A stretch of DNA of 6,413 nt from Acidobacteriaceae bacterium (GTDB lineage: Bacteria; Acidobacteriota; Terriglobia; Terriglobales; Acidobacteriaceae), in assembly GCA_003168235.1 (NCBI GenBank), contig PMSZ01000434.1:1-6413 (forward strand), written 5' to 3'. The notes under the pieces are model-generated. The model was given only the letters and a program-made list of their open reading frames with translations. It was not told the DNA's origin and did no database searches. Below are positions 1 to 5,425 of this stretch, one piece after another. Both the position numbers and the translations under genes were made by a program. Position 1 is the first letter of the stretch. Each line of letters begins with the position of its first letter.

Positions 1-676
1 GCCTGCGGGCTCGATCAAGAAAGATGGTCCCGCGGGAAAATATCTGATCGCCCACGGCGTTCAGCCGGCCGATTTCAACTCCTACGGATCGCGCCGCGGT
101 ATTCACGAAGTCATGGTCCGCGGCACCTTCGCCAACGTCCGCCTGCGCAATAAGATGGTCAACACCGAAGGCGGATTCACCCGCCACTTGCCCGACGGCG
201 CGGAAATGTCCATCTTCGACGCCTCCGAAAAATACCACGCCGAAAACATGCCGCTCGTGATTCTTGCCGGCAAGGAATACGGCTCGGGAAGTTCACGTGA
301 CTGGGCCGCCAAGGGGCCACTTCTGCTCGGCGTGCGTGCCGTTATCGCCGAAAGTTACGAGCGCATTCACCGTTCCAACCTCGTCGGCATGGGCATTCTA
401 CCGCTGCAATTTCTACCTGGAGAAAATGCCGAAACGCTGCACCTGACCGGTGAAGAAGTCTTTGAGATCGCGGGGATCGCCGAATTAGTCGATAAATTTT
501 CTTCCGGACGCAAAATTACCGTGCGCGTAACTGGCGGAAAAACATCTGATTTTCAAGCACTCGTCCGTATCGACACTCCACAAGAAGCTCTCTACTACGC
601 GAACGGCGGCATTCTGCAATACGTGCTGCGGCAGTTGCTTGCCGGAAAAGCGCAACCCGAAGCGGTCACGGTTTAG
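1..676 (+). CDS. acnA: Aconitate hydratase, AcnA/IRP1 type, C-terminal part (5' end outside window)
   Basis: Aconitase interconverts citrate and isocitrate through cis-aconitate in the TCA cycle, in the cytoplasm, using a [4Fe-4S] cluster. About 224 codons are visible, with the reading frame open from base 2, so this is the last quarter of a protein that is normally near 900 residues. The visible part starts in the segment PAGSIKKDGPAGKYL, followed by DFNSYGSRRG at about residues 24-33 and then MVRGTFANVRLRNKM, all hallmarks of the AcnA/IRP1 branch rather than AcnB. The swivel (domain 4) signature GKEYGSGSSRDW lies at about residues 90-101; its Ser-Arg pair is known in the family to contact substrate. 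It is followed by the typical AESYERIHRSNLVGMGILPL stretch. The cluster-binding cysteines would lie upstream, outside the window. It ends with TAG, 27 nt before the convergent minus-strand gene. No terminator hairpin is visible in that gap. The family assignment is very secure; the symbol follows the AcnA-type sequence. Confidence 0.96.
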   Translation, partial: PAGSIKKDGPAGKYLIAHGVQPADFNSYGSRRGIHEVMVRGTFANVRLRNKMVNTEGGFTRHLPDGAEMSIFDASEKYHAENMPLVILAGKEYGSGSSRDWAAKGPLLLGVRAVIAESYERIHRSNLVGMGILPLQFLPGENAETLHLTGEEVFEIAGIAELVDKFSSGRKITVRVTGGKTSDFQALVRIDTPQEALYYANGGILQYVLRQLLAGKAQPEAVTV

Positions 677-703
677 GCCATAAAATTATTCGATTACGAA
701 ATC

Positions 704-940
704 CTACCGAGCGCCCGTCCAAATCTGATACACGACCACGCCAACCATAAACATCAGATAAATCCGCAGACCCCAAAACAGCACTATCTCCGTCCGCGTC
801 AGCCGCCGCCGCGGAAGATGATGTTTCTCTTTGGCCGCAATCAGCTGATCCGGCTCCAGCGCTGTGATCACCGACGCGACTTCATCACGGCTCATGGCGC
901 CACTAACATCCGGCTCCCCCGCAGAATCAAATTTTCCCAT
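704..940 (-). CDS. Small single-span membrane protein of unknown function (78 aa)
   Basis: I do not recognise this protein. The first ATG with a ribosome-binding site is at 940-938, preceded by GGGGAGG and a short CAA spacer. A TTG 12 nt further upstream would add four residues but lies inside the Shine-Dalgarno, so I reject it. The protein has a polar N-terminal half with a short segment that could be helical (SRDEVASVITALEPDQLIAAKEKHH, written here as SRDEVASV and ALEPDQLIAAKEKHH). A basic stretch (LPRRRLTR, about residues 42-49) follows, then one hydrophobic helix at about residues 52-74 and a very short tail. By the positive-inside rule the N-terminal half should be cytoplasmic. It sits downstream of the Nramp gene on the same strand, with 71 nt between the Nramp stop and this ATG, and a strong hairpin in that gap. 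It may be co-transcribed with the transporter, but any functional link is inference. Its stop faces the aconitase stop 27 nt away. Confidence 0.72.
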   Translation of the reverse strand: MGKFDSAGEPDVSGAMSRDEVASVITALEPDQLIAAKEKHHLPRRRLTRTEIVLFWGLRIYLMFMVGVVVYQIWTGAR

Positions 941-963
941 TTGCCTCCCCAATCCATCGGTGC

Positions 964-999
964 CCCAGGTTCGCGCCGTCCTTTAGGCGCTAACCTGGG
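964..999. repeat. Strong intergenic hairpin (14-bp arms) between Nramp and small membrane gene
   Basis: Left arm 964-977 (CCCAGGTTCGCGCC) and right arm 986-999 (GGCGCTAACCTGGG) pair over 14 positions with a single mismatch (972/991), around an 8-nt loop. No U-tract follows on either strand, so it is not a classical Rho-independent terminator. It lies between the transporter stop and the ribosome-binding site of the next minus-strand gene. It could be an mRNA-processing or stabilising element, or a dispersed REP-like palindrome. Confidence 0.7.
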
Positions 1000-1011
1000 A
1001 GCCAATTCAGC

Positions 1012-2448
1012 CTACCTTCCTCCCAGCATCGCCAGCGCATTGGGCGCAATCACGCTGACCCCAAACAGAAGCCCCGCGCCCACAAGAATGATGACTACCG
1101 CCAGCGCCAGCGCATTCGCCCACATCGGACTCACCAGTTCGCCCATGATTTCGCGGTCGTTCACCAGCATGTACAAAAAAAGCAGCGCCGGAGGCATGGC
1201 CAGCACCGCGATGACATTCACTAACAGCACAATGTATACCAGCGGTATCCCCGGAATCAGCACCAGTCCCGCCGCCGCAACCGCCTCCACCAGCAGCACA
1301 AGATAAAACGACTTCCCCTCCCTGAACGGTAGATTCAAACTGTGCGGACGCCGCGCCACTTCTCCGAACGCATACGCCGATGACGTCGAAATCGTAATCG
1401 CCGCAACCATTCCCGCCTCAAACATGCCGAGCGCAAAAAGCGCCGCTCCCCAATGTCCAATCAGGGGCTGCAGCGCCTGCGCAAATTCCGCGGCTTCGAA
1501 ATTCGCCGCAGTCATGTGCCGCAAAAACAGCGGAGCCGTCGCCAGCATCGTCGCCAGCGCAGCAACTGTCGCCAAAGCCGCGCCCAGCGCCGTATCCAAG
1601 CGACCCATTCGGATGTCCCGAATCGTGAGCCCTTTGTCGGCGATAGCACTCTGCTGAAAAAACAGCATCCACGGCGTCACCGTCGCCCCTATGTTCGCGA
1701 GCAGAATCAGCACCGTCTCCTGCGTGACGCCGCCGGGTAGCGGACTCCAGGTCACCAGCGCGCGCCCCACCGCTCCCCAATTCGGATGCGCCAGCAGCGC
1801 CACCGGCACAAACACCAGATTGAAAATAGCAGCGCCTAGAATGATCCGCTCCCAGGTCCAGTACCGGTGAGTCATAAGCGCGACCGACAAGACCAGCAAT
1901 GCACTCAAGACCGCAACCGCCGGGCGGACGCCAAAAAATCCCAATCCGGCGCGGATCGCAATAAATTCTGTGACCAGCGTGAGAAAATTGCCGACCATCA
2001 GGTCGACCATCGAAAACCAGCCCCAGAACGGACCGAAGCGGTCGAAGATCAATTCCGCATGACCACGATGCGTGGCCGCTCCCAGGCGCACGGTCATTTC
2101 CTGCACCACACACGCCATCAGGAAGGTGAGCACCACGAACGGCAGAAAAAAACCGACGCCAAACCGGGCTCCCGTAGCGGCGTACGACAACATGCTAGGG
2201 CCGTCGTTCTCGCCGAGCATCACCAGAATGCCAGGCCCAATCAGCAGCCAGAACAACCGCAGTCTCGGCCGGAATCCACGCCGCGCTCGCGTCGCCGAAA
2301 CCTGCTCGCGGTCGTGCGCGCGGTCGATGTCCTCATGGGTAATGACGACGGCGCTGCCAAGGGCAGCCAGATCACCCGCGGTCCGATCACTGGCCGCGCG
2401 GGATGCAATTCCACTTCGCGGTTCCGGCGCTGTGTATTGTTCCTTCAT
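1012..2448 (-). CDS. Nramp (SLC11)-family divalent cation transporter with non-canonical metal site
   Basis: An integral membrane transporter of 478 aa with about 11 hydrophobic helices (roughly residues 66 to 466) after an unusually long, arginine-rich hydrophilic N-terminus of about 62 residues. Nramp landmarks are clear: the TM1 start LLIGPGILVMLGENDGPS (68-85), the TM3 glutamate (E161), the TM6 unwound segment IGATVTPWMLF (253-263) and the C-terminal NDREIMGELV (430-439). Ungapped alignment by eye to E. coli MntH turns the TM1 motif DPGN into D82-G-P-S85. It turns the TM6 A-x-x-M-P-H into A255-x-x-T258-P-W260, and the TM3 D-x-x-E into L158-x-x-E161. The metal-coordinating Met and Asn and two proton-path residues are therefore absent, while the TM1 Asp and TM3 Glu stay. 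Divergent Nramp relatives that carry Mg2+ also lack the Met. The cargo is therefore uncertain, and I do not call it mntH. The ATG at 2448 has no visible Shine-Dalgarno; no in-frame alternative start lies between it and the upstream stop. Confidence 0.93.
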   Translation of the reverse strand: MKEQYTAPEPRSGIASRAASDRTAGDLAALGSAVVITHEDIDRAHDREQVSATRARRGFRPRLRLFWLLIGPGILVMLGENDGPSMLSYAATGARFGVGFFLPFVVLTFLMACVVQEMTVRLGAATHRGHAELIFDRFGPFWGWFSMVDLMVGNFLTLVTEFIAIRAGLGFFGVRPAVAVLSALLVLSVALMTHRYWTWERIILGAAIFNLVFVPVALLAHPNWGAVGRALVTWSPLPGGVTQETVLILLANIGATVTPWMLFFQQSAIADKGLTIRDIRMGRLDTALGAALATVAALATMLATAPLFLRHMTAANFEAAEFAQALQPLIGHWGAALFALGMFEAGMVAAITISTSSAYAFGEVARRPHSLNLPFREGKSFYLVLLVEAVAAAGLVLIPGIPLVYIVLLVNVIAVLAMPPALLFLYMLVNDREIMGELVSPMWANALALAVVIILVGAGLLFGVSVIAPNALAMLGGR

Positions 2449-2501
2449 GCGGTGGATGGCCGCGCGGCAAAGAGGTTGCCAGCTGCCGGATAATTAGCCC
2501 A

Positions 2502-2531
2502 AGTATACATGAGATGATAAACCACGGTTAA
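2502..2531 (-). promoter_or_regulatory. Possible promoter for the Nramp gene
   Basis: On the minus strand a TATACT (2507-2502, five of six -10 consensus bases) lies 18 bp after TTAACC (2531-2526, four of six -35 bases). Transcription from here would give a leader of about 50 nt before the ATG at 2448. An alternative -10, TAATTA at 2496-2491, is weaker. Reported as a candidate only; the spacing is at the long end. Confidence 0.35.
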
Positions 2532-2580
2532 TCACTTTTGTGAATACGAATACCAGAAAAGGACAACAGCTTCGTATCGG

Positions 2581-2601
2581 GAAATCGCCTTAGCGATATT
2601 C
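2581..2601. promoter_or_regulatory. Candidate MntR/DtxR-type operator upstream of the Nramp gene
   Basis: The interrupted palindrome ATCGC-CTTA-GCGAT (2584-2597) extends with partial symmetry to 2582/2599 and 2580/2601. On the minus strand it reads ATCGC-TAAG-GCGAT inside an AT-rich frame. Two 5-bp arms around a 4-nt purine-rich centre is the layout of the enterobacterial MntR box, ATAGC-AAAG-GCTAT. It lies in the 208-nt gap between the regulator and the transporter. Function is inference from architecture and position. Confidence 0.45.
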
Positions 2602-2642
2602 AGAACCACGTTCGAGTGGACGCTTCTTCCGGATTGCGCAGC

Positions 2643-2665
2643 AAGAACTCAAACGCTCAGTTCTT
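2643..2665 (-). other. Hairpin overlapping the regulator stop codon
   Basis: AAGAACT (2643-2649) and AGTTCTT (2659-2665) form a perfect 7-bp stem with a 9-nt loop. The regulator's TGA (2659-2657) sits at the stem-loop junction. In the minus-strand RNA the stem ends in UUCUUGCUG, with no real U-tract, so at best it is a weak terminator or attenuator between regulator and transporter. Confidence 0.3.
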
Positions 2666-3334
2666 CGCCGACGACTTTCCATTCGCCGCTTTGACCCAGA
2701 CCTTCTCCGCCGCCGACACGCCCAACGCGACCCGGCCGGCGCCGGTGGTCAGCGTCAGCGTCTGATCGTAATTGCGGTGCGCCACATGAACTTTAGCTCC
2801 GGGGCGAATGCCCCGTTGCTCCAGAAACTCCAGCAGGTGGCGATCGCGTTCGTAGATGCCGCTCACCTCAAAATTCTTTCCCGGTTCGGCCTGCGCCAGT
2901 AGCAACAACCCGCGACGGCGGCGGCTCGCGGGACTTTCCAGTTCCGTCAGATTGCCATGAGGACACGCGACTCCACGCCCCAGTTTCGCCAGCAGCCGCG
3001 ACTCAAAATCCGGCGAGACGGCGTGCTCCAACCGCTCCGCCTCGTCGTGCACCTTGTACCATTCCATCCCGAAAATCTCGACCAGCATGCGCTCGATCAG
3101 GTGATGACGAACCGTCAGCTTGCGCGCAATCTTTCGTCCCGCGGAAGTCAGGCTGACGCGTCCGTCGGCATTCACCCGCACCAGTCCATCTTTCTTTAAC
3201 CGGCGCACCGCCATGGTCACGGCCGGAGGCGAGACTTTGAGCCAGTGCGCCAGCGTAGCCGAAATGACCGGCTCGCCTTCACTCTCGGCTTCGAGAATCG
3301 CCTTAAGGTAGTCTTCCTTGGAAACGGTAATCAC
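2657..3334 (-). CDS. DtxR/MntR-family metal-dependent transcriptional regulator (Mn-type metal site)
   Basis: A 225-aa cytoplasmic repressor with the three-part DtxR layout. A winged helix-turn-helix occupies about residues 5-70 (MITVSKEDYLKAIL, then SATLAHWLKVSPPAVTMAVR and a wing with DGRVSLTSAG). A metal-binding/dimerisation domain covers about 71-130 (RHHLIERMLVEIFGM, VHDEAERLEHAVS, CPHGN), and an SH3/FeoA-like domain about 150-217. By eye-alignment to IdeR and MntR, the metal ligands are D8, H77, H96, E100, E103 and H104. E100 stands where DtxR/IdeR have Cys102, and D8 stands where they have Met10; both are MntR-like choices and point to Mn2+ rather than Fe2+. Position 11 is Lys where B. 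subtilis MntR has Glu. The start is GTG at 3334, chosen because MITVSKEDYL matches the usual N-terminus and a strong -10 box sits 9 nt upstream. There is no Shine-Dalgarno. It is 208 nt upstream of the Nramp gene on the same strand, its likely target. Family certain, metal inferred. Confidence 0.94.
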   Translation of the reverse strand: MITVSKEDYLKAILEAESEGEPVISATLAHWLKVSPPAVTMAVRRLKKDGLVRVNADGRVSLTSAGRKIARKLTVRHHLIERMLVEIFGMEWYKVHDEAERLEHAVSPDFESRLLAKLGRGVACPHGNLTELESPASRRRRGLLLLAQAEPGKNFEVSGIYERDRHLLEFLEQRGIRPGAKVHVAHRNYDQTLTLTTGAGRVALGVSAAEKVWVKAANGKSSAKN

Positions 3335-3339
3335 GTGAC

Positions 3340-3371
3340 CCGTATTATACGGCGGGATTAAGCATAGTTAA
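3340..3371 (-). promoter_or_regulatory. Regulator promoter with a palindrome over the -10 box (possible autoregulation)
   Basis: Reading the minus strand, TTAACT (3371-3366) is followed after 16 bp by a perfect TATAAT (3349-3344). The -10 is the centre of the palindrome CCGTAT-A-ATACGG (3352-3340), with perfect 6-bp arms. The last T of the -10 is 9 nt before the GTG start, so transcription should begin within a few bases of the start codon. A repressor bound to the palindrome would block the polymerase; that this is the regulator's own operator is inference. Confidence 0.65.
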
Positions 3372-3375
3372 TGAG

Positions 3376-3484
3376 AATTGCAGAAGTCAGAGGCCAGATT
3401 GCAGAAGCAAAGCCCTTCGAACTGACGTTGCCGTTTGCGCCCAGAGTTTTAACCTTTGCAATCTGACCTCTGACCTCTGCAATT
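3376..3484. repeat. Long imperfect inverted repeat made of 7-bp units, between regulator and purD
   Basis: The left arm (3376-3403) and right arm (3457-3484) are 28 nt each and complementary with only two mismatches, around a 53-nt centre. Both arms are built of heptads starting AG and mostly ending in C: AGAAGTC, AGAGGCC and AGATTGC in the left arm, and, read in reverse complement, AGAGGTC twice and AGATTGC in the right arm. ATTGCAGAAG also occurs as a direct repeat at 3377 and 3398. The two arm mismatches would be G-U pairs in a minus-strand RNA. The element ends 14 nt before the purD -35 box and begins just upstream of the regulator -35. It encodes no plausible protein. It looks like a dispersed non-coding repeat or insertion. 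Confidence 0.75.
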
Positions 3485-3498
3485 TCTGCCCTCCTCGT

Positions 3499-3527
3499 TT
3501 GACATCACCTTCTCCCGCCCCTAACCT
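3499..3527 (+). promoter_or_regulatory. purD promoter
   Basis: A perfect -35 hexamer TTGACA (3499-3504), a 17-bp spacer and a weak -10 TAACCT (3522-3527), which keeps the three most conserved bases T, A and final T. Transcription should start near 3534, leaving a leader of only about 7 nt before the ATG at 3541. The TTG of the -35 is in frame with purD, which explains why a naive start call can fall there. Confidence 0.6.
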
Positions 3528-3540
3528 TGATTGTTCAACT

Positions 3541-4812
3541 ATGAAAATCCTCGTCATCGGCAGCGGCGGACGCGAACACGCCCTGGTGTGGAAGCTGCGG
3601 CAGTCGCCGCGCGTCACCAAGATCTACTGCGCGCCGGGGAACGGCGGTATTGCCGGCGAGGCCGAATGCATCGCAGTCGACGTCAAGAGCCTTGACTCCA
3701 TGGTTGCGCTCGCCAATCGCATTCAACCCGACCTCACCGTCGTCGGGCCGGAACTGCCTCTGATGCTCGGCGTGGTCGACGAGTTCACCCGTCGGGGCTG
3801 GCGCACCTTCGGCCCATCGCAAGCCGCCGCGCAGCTTGAGACCAGCAAGAGCTTTGCCAAGGAATTTCTGCAACGTCACCGCATACCCACCGCACACTAC
3901 GCGATCTGCGATTCTCCGGAGCAGTTGCCTGATGCCCTCGCGCACTTCCATGCTCCTATCGTGGTGAAAGCCGATGGGCTCGCTGCCGGCAAGGGTGTGG
4001 TCATCGCTAAGAGCAAGGACGAGGCCTCGCACGCCGCGGCTGAAATGCTCAGCGGCCGCATGTTGGGTGAGGCCGGAGCGCGCGTCGTTCTCGAAGAATT
4101 TCTGCAAGGGGACGAACTCTCATTTCTGGTCGTGAGCGACGGCGAGCGCGTGGCGCCACTGGTTGCGGCACAAGACCACAAGCGCGTGGGCGACGGCGAT
4201 ACCGGCCCCAACACTGGAGGCATGGGCGCCTACACCACCCCCTCCATCATCGACGAGAAAATGCGCGACTGGCTCGTGACCCACATCGCGCGCCCGGTGG
4301 TCGCGGGCATGAAGGCCGAGGGCGCGGAGTACAAAGGCGTTCTCTATTGCGGCCTGATGATGACCGCGCGGGGCCCCATGGTGCTCGAATTCAACTGCCG
4401 CTTCGGCGATCCTGAAACGCAGCCGATTCTGATGCGTCTGGAAAGCGACTTGGTCGAAGCCATGGAGGCATCCATCGATGGCCGTACCAGCGATGGCGAT
4501 TTCAAATGGTCGAACGATTCGGCCGTTTGCGTAGTGATGGCGTCGGGCGGTTATCCCGAGAGCTACGAGGCAGGCAAGAAGATTTCCGGACTCGATGTCG
4601 CAGCGAACGTAAACGGCGTGAAAGTTTTTCACGCGGGCACGTCGCAACACGATAACGCTTTTTATACTTCTGGAGGGCGCGTGCTCGGCGTGACCGCGCG
4701 GGCCTCCGGCTTGCAGATGGCCCTCGACCGTGCCTACGAAGCCTGCTCGATGATCGGCTTCGAAGGCGCACATTATCGCAAAGATATCGCGGCACGAGCG
4801 CCGAAGAAATAG
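3541..4812 (+). CDS. purD: Phosphoribosylamine-glycine ligase (GAR synthetase)
   Basis: Joins glycine to 5-phosphoribosylamine using ATP, giving glycinamide ribonucleotide, the second step of de novo purine synthesis in the cytoplasm. The 423-aa length is normal for bacterial PurD. The N-domain begins MKILVIGSGGREHALVWKL. The ATP-grasp part carries VVKADGLAAGKGV (141-153), a glycine-rich loop with QDHKRVGDGDTG (211-222) and PNTGGMGAY (223-231), and the metal/ATP-binding LEFNCRFGDPETQ (282-294). The C-domain has GGRVLGVTA (378-386) and a final HYRKDI (411-416). All expected motifs are intact. The start at ATG 3541 is fixed by the conserved MKILVIGSGGREH; an in-frame TTG at 3499 lies in the promoter's -35 box and would add 14 residues unlike the family. 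No Shine-Dalgarno precedes the ATG. The next gene, purE, follows after 80 nt and is probably co-transcribed. Confidence 0.97.
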   Translation: MKILVIGSGGREHALVWKLRQSPRVTKIYCAPGNGGIAGEAECIAVDVKSLDSMVALANRIQPDLTVVGPELPLMLGVVDEFTRRGWRTFGPSQAAAQLETSKSFAKEFLQRHRIPTAHYAICDSPEQLPDALAHFHAPIVVKADGLAAGKGVVIAKSKDEASHAAAEMLSGRMLGEAGARVVLEEFLQGDELSFLVVSDGERVAPLVAAQDHKRVGDGDTGPNTGGMGAYTTPSIIDEKMRDWLVTHIARPVVAGMKAEGAEYKGVLYCGLMMTARGPMVLEFNCRFGDPETQPILMRLESDLVEAMEASIDGRTSDGDFKWSNDSAVCVVMASGGYPESYEAGKKISGLDVAANVNGVKVFHAGTSQHDNAFYTSGGRVLGVTARASGLQMALDRAYEACSMIGFEGAHYRKDIAARAPKK

Positions 4813-4836
4813 TGGCTCGACTTTATTTTTATTTTC

Positions 4837-4869
4837 GAATTCATCCTGGGCGCGAAGGATGACAAATTC
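4837..4869 (+). other. Weak hairpin in the purD-purE gap
   Basis: GAATT (4837-4841) and CATCC (4842-4846) can pair with AATTC (4865-4869) and GGATG (4857-4861), leaving a 3-nt bulge and a 10-nt GC-rich loop. A T-rich run precedes it (4821-4835) but none follows, so it is not a standard terminator. Its significance is unclear. Confidence 0.25.
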
Positions 4870-4892
4870 TACGGAGAATGGGAAGCAAAATC

Positions 4893-5399
4893 ATGAGCAA
4901 GCCAATCGTATCAATCGTCATGGGCAGTGACTCCGATCTGGAGATCATGCGCGAAGCTGGAAAAGCTCTCGACGAGTTCGGCATCGCCTACGAGATGGAT
5001 GTCACCTCGGCGCACCGCTCGCCCGATCGCACTGCCGACTATGCGCGCAAGGCAGCGCAACGCGGAGTTCGCGTCATTATCGCCGGCGCTGGCGGAGCCG
5101 CGCACCTGGCGGGCGTAATCGCAGCGCACACGACTCTGCCAGTGATCGGCGTGCCCATTCCTTCGACCTCACTGCAAGGCATGGACTCGCTGCTCGCCAC
5201 CGTGCAGATGCCGGCTGGGATTCCGGTGGCAACGGTCGCGATCGGCAAGCCCGGAGCAACCAATGCCGGCATCCTTGCCGCGCAGATCATCGGCGTGGCC
5301 GACGCGGCCATCGCGAAGAAACTCAAAGCGCACAAAGAAAAACTCGCGCGCGGCGTGGAAGAGAAATCGAAAAAGCTGCAATCGTCACTGGGGCAGTGA
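4893..5399 (+). CDS. purE: N5-carboxyaminoimidazole ribonucleotide mutase (class I PurE)
   Basis: Class I PurE moves the carboxyl group of N5-CAIR to carbon 4, giving CAIR, a middle step of de novo purine synthesis. It is a cytoplasmic enzyme, octameric in the family. At 168 aa the protein has the normal length. It shows VMGSDSDLEIM (9-19), with the phosphate-binding Ser/Asp cluster, then TSAHRSPD (38-45), with the catalytic-region His41, then IIAGAGGAAHLAGV (62-75) and MDSLLATVQMPAGIPVATVAIG (written here as MDSLLATVQMP and GIPVATVAIG, 97-118). The C-terminal 30 residues are lysine-rich and helical-looking. I start at ATG 4893 because GGGAAG lies 7-8 nt before it and MSKPIVSIVMGSDSD fits the family; an in-frame ATG at 4878 has GGAG only 1 nt away. 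Class I PurE normally needs PurK, which is not in the window. It follows purD and converges on galU, with 26 nt between the stops. Confidence 0.96.
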   Translation: MSKPIVSIVMGSDSDLEIMREAGKALDEFGIAYEMDVTSAHRSPDRTADYARKAAQRGVRVIIAGAGGAAHLAGVIAAHTTLPVIGVPIPSTSLQGMDSLLATVQMPAGIPVATVAIGKPGATNAGILAAQIIGVADAAIAKKLKAHKEKLARGVEEKSKKLQSSLGQ

Positions 5400-5425
5400 T
5401 GCCGTTTTGTAGTACTCAGTCTCGC

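Noticed and set aside
293..300. TCACGTGA inside the aconitase gene as a parS site
   Set aside because: It encodes the conserved SSRDW segment of aconitase and its flanks do not match parS.
964..999. Hairpin as an IdeR/DtxR iron box (AGGTTAG and AACCT half-sites)
   Set aside because: The half-sites are too far apart for the 19-bp iron box, and the element lies downstream of the transporter gene rather than at a promoter.
1867..2493. Long plus-strand open frame opposite the Nramp gene
   Set aside because: Its translation is rich in Arg, Gln and His with no domain-like pattern, as expected for the antisense frame of a GC-rich membrane-protein gene; the minus-strand Nramp is unambiguous.
3331..3338. 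TCACGTGA palindrome at the regulator start codon as a second parS site
   Set aside because: Only the 8-bp core fits; the flanking bases share almost nothing with parS, and the site overlaps the GTG start and first codons of the regulator.
3499..3540. Upstream TTG start for purD giving 14 extra residues
   Set aside because: The extra residues are unlike PurD N-termini, and this TTG is the first half of a perfect -35 hexamer.
5400..5425. Terminator in the purE-galU convergent gap
   Set aside because: Only 26 nt with no stem-loop or T-tract that I can see.
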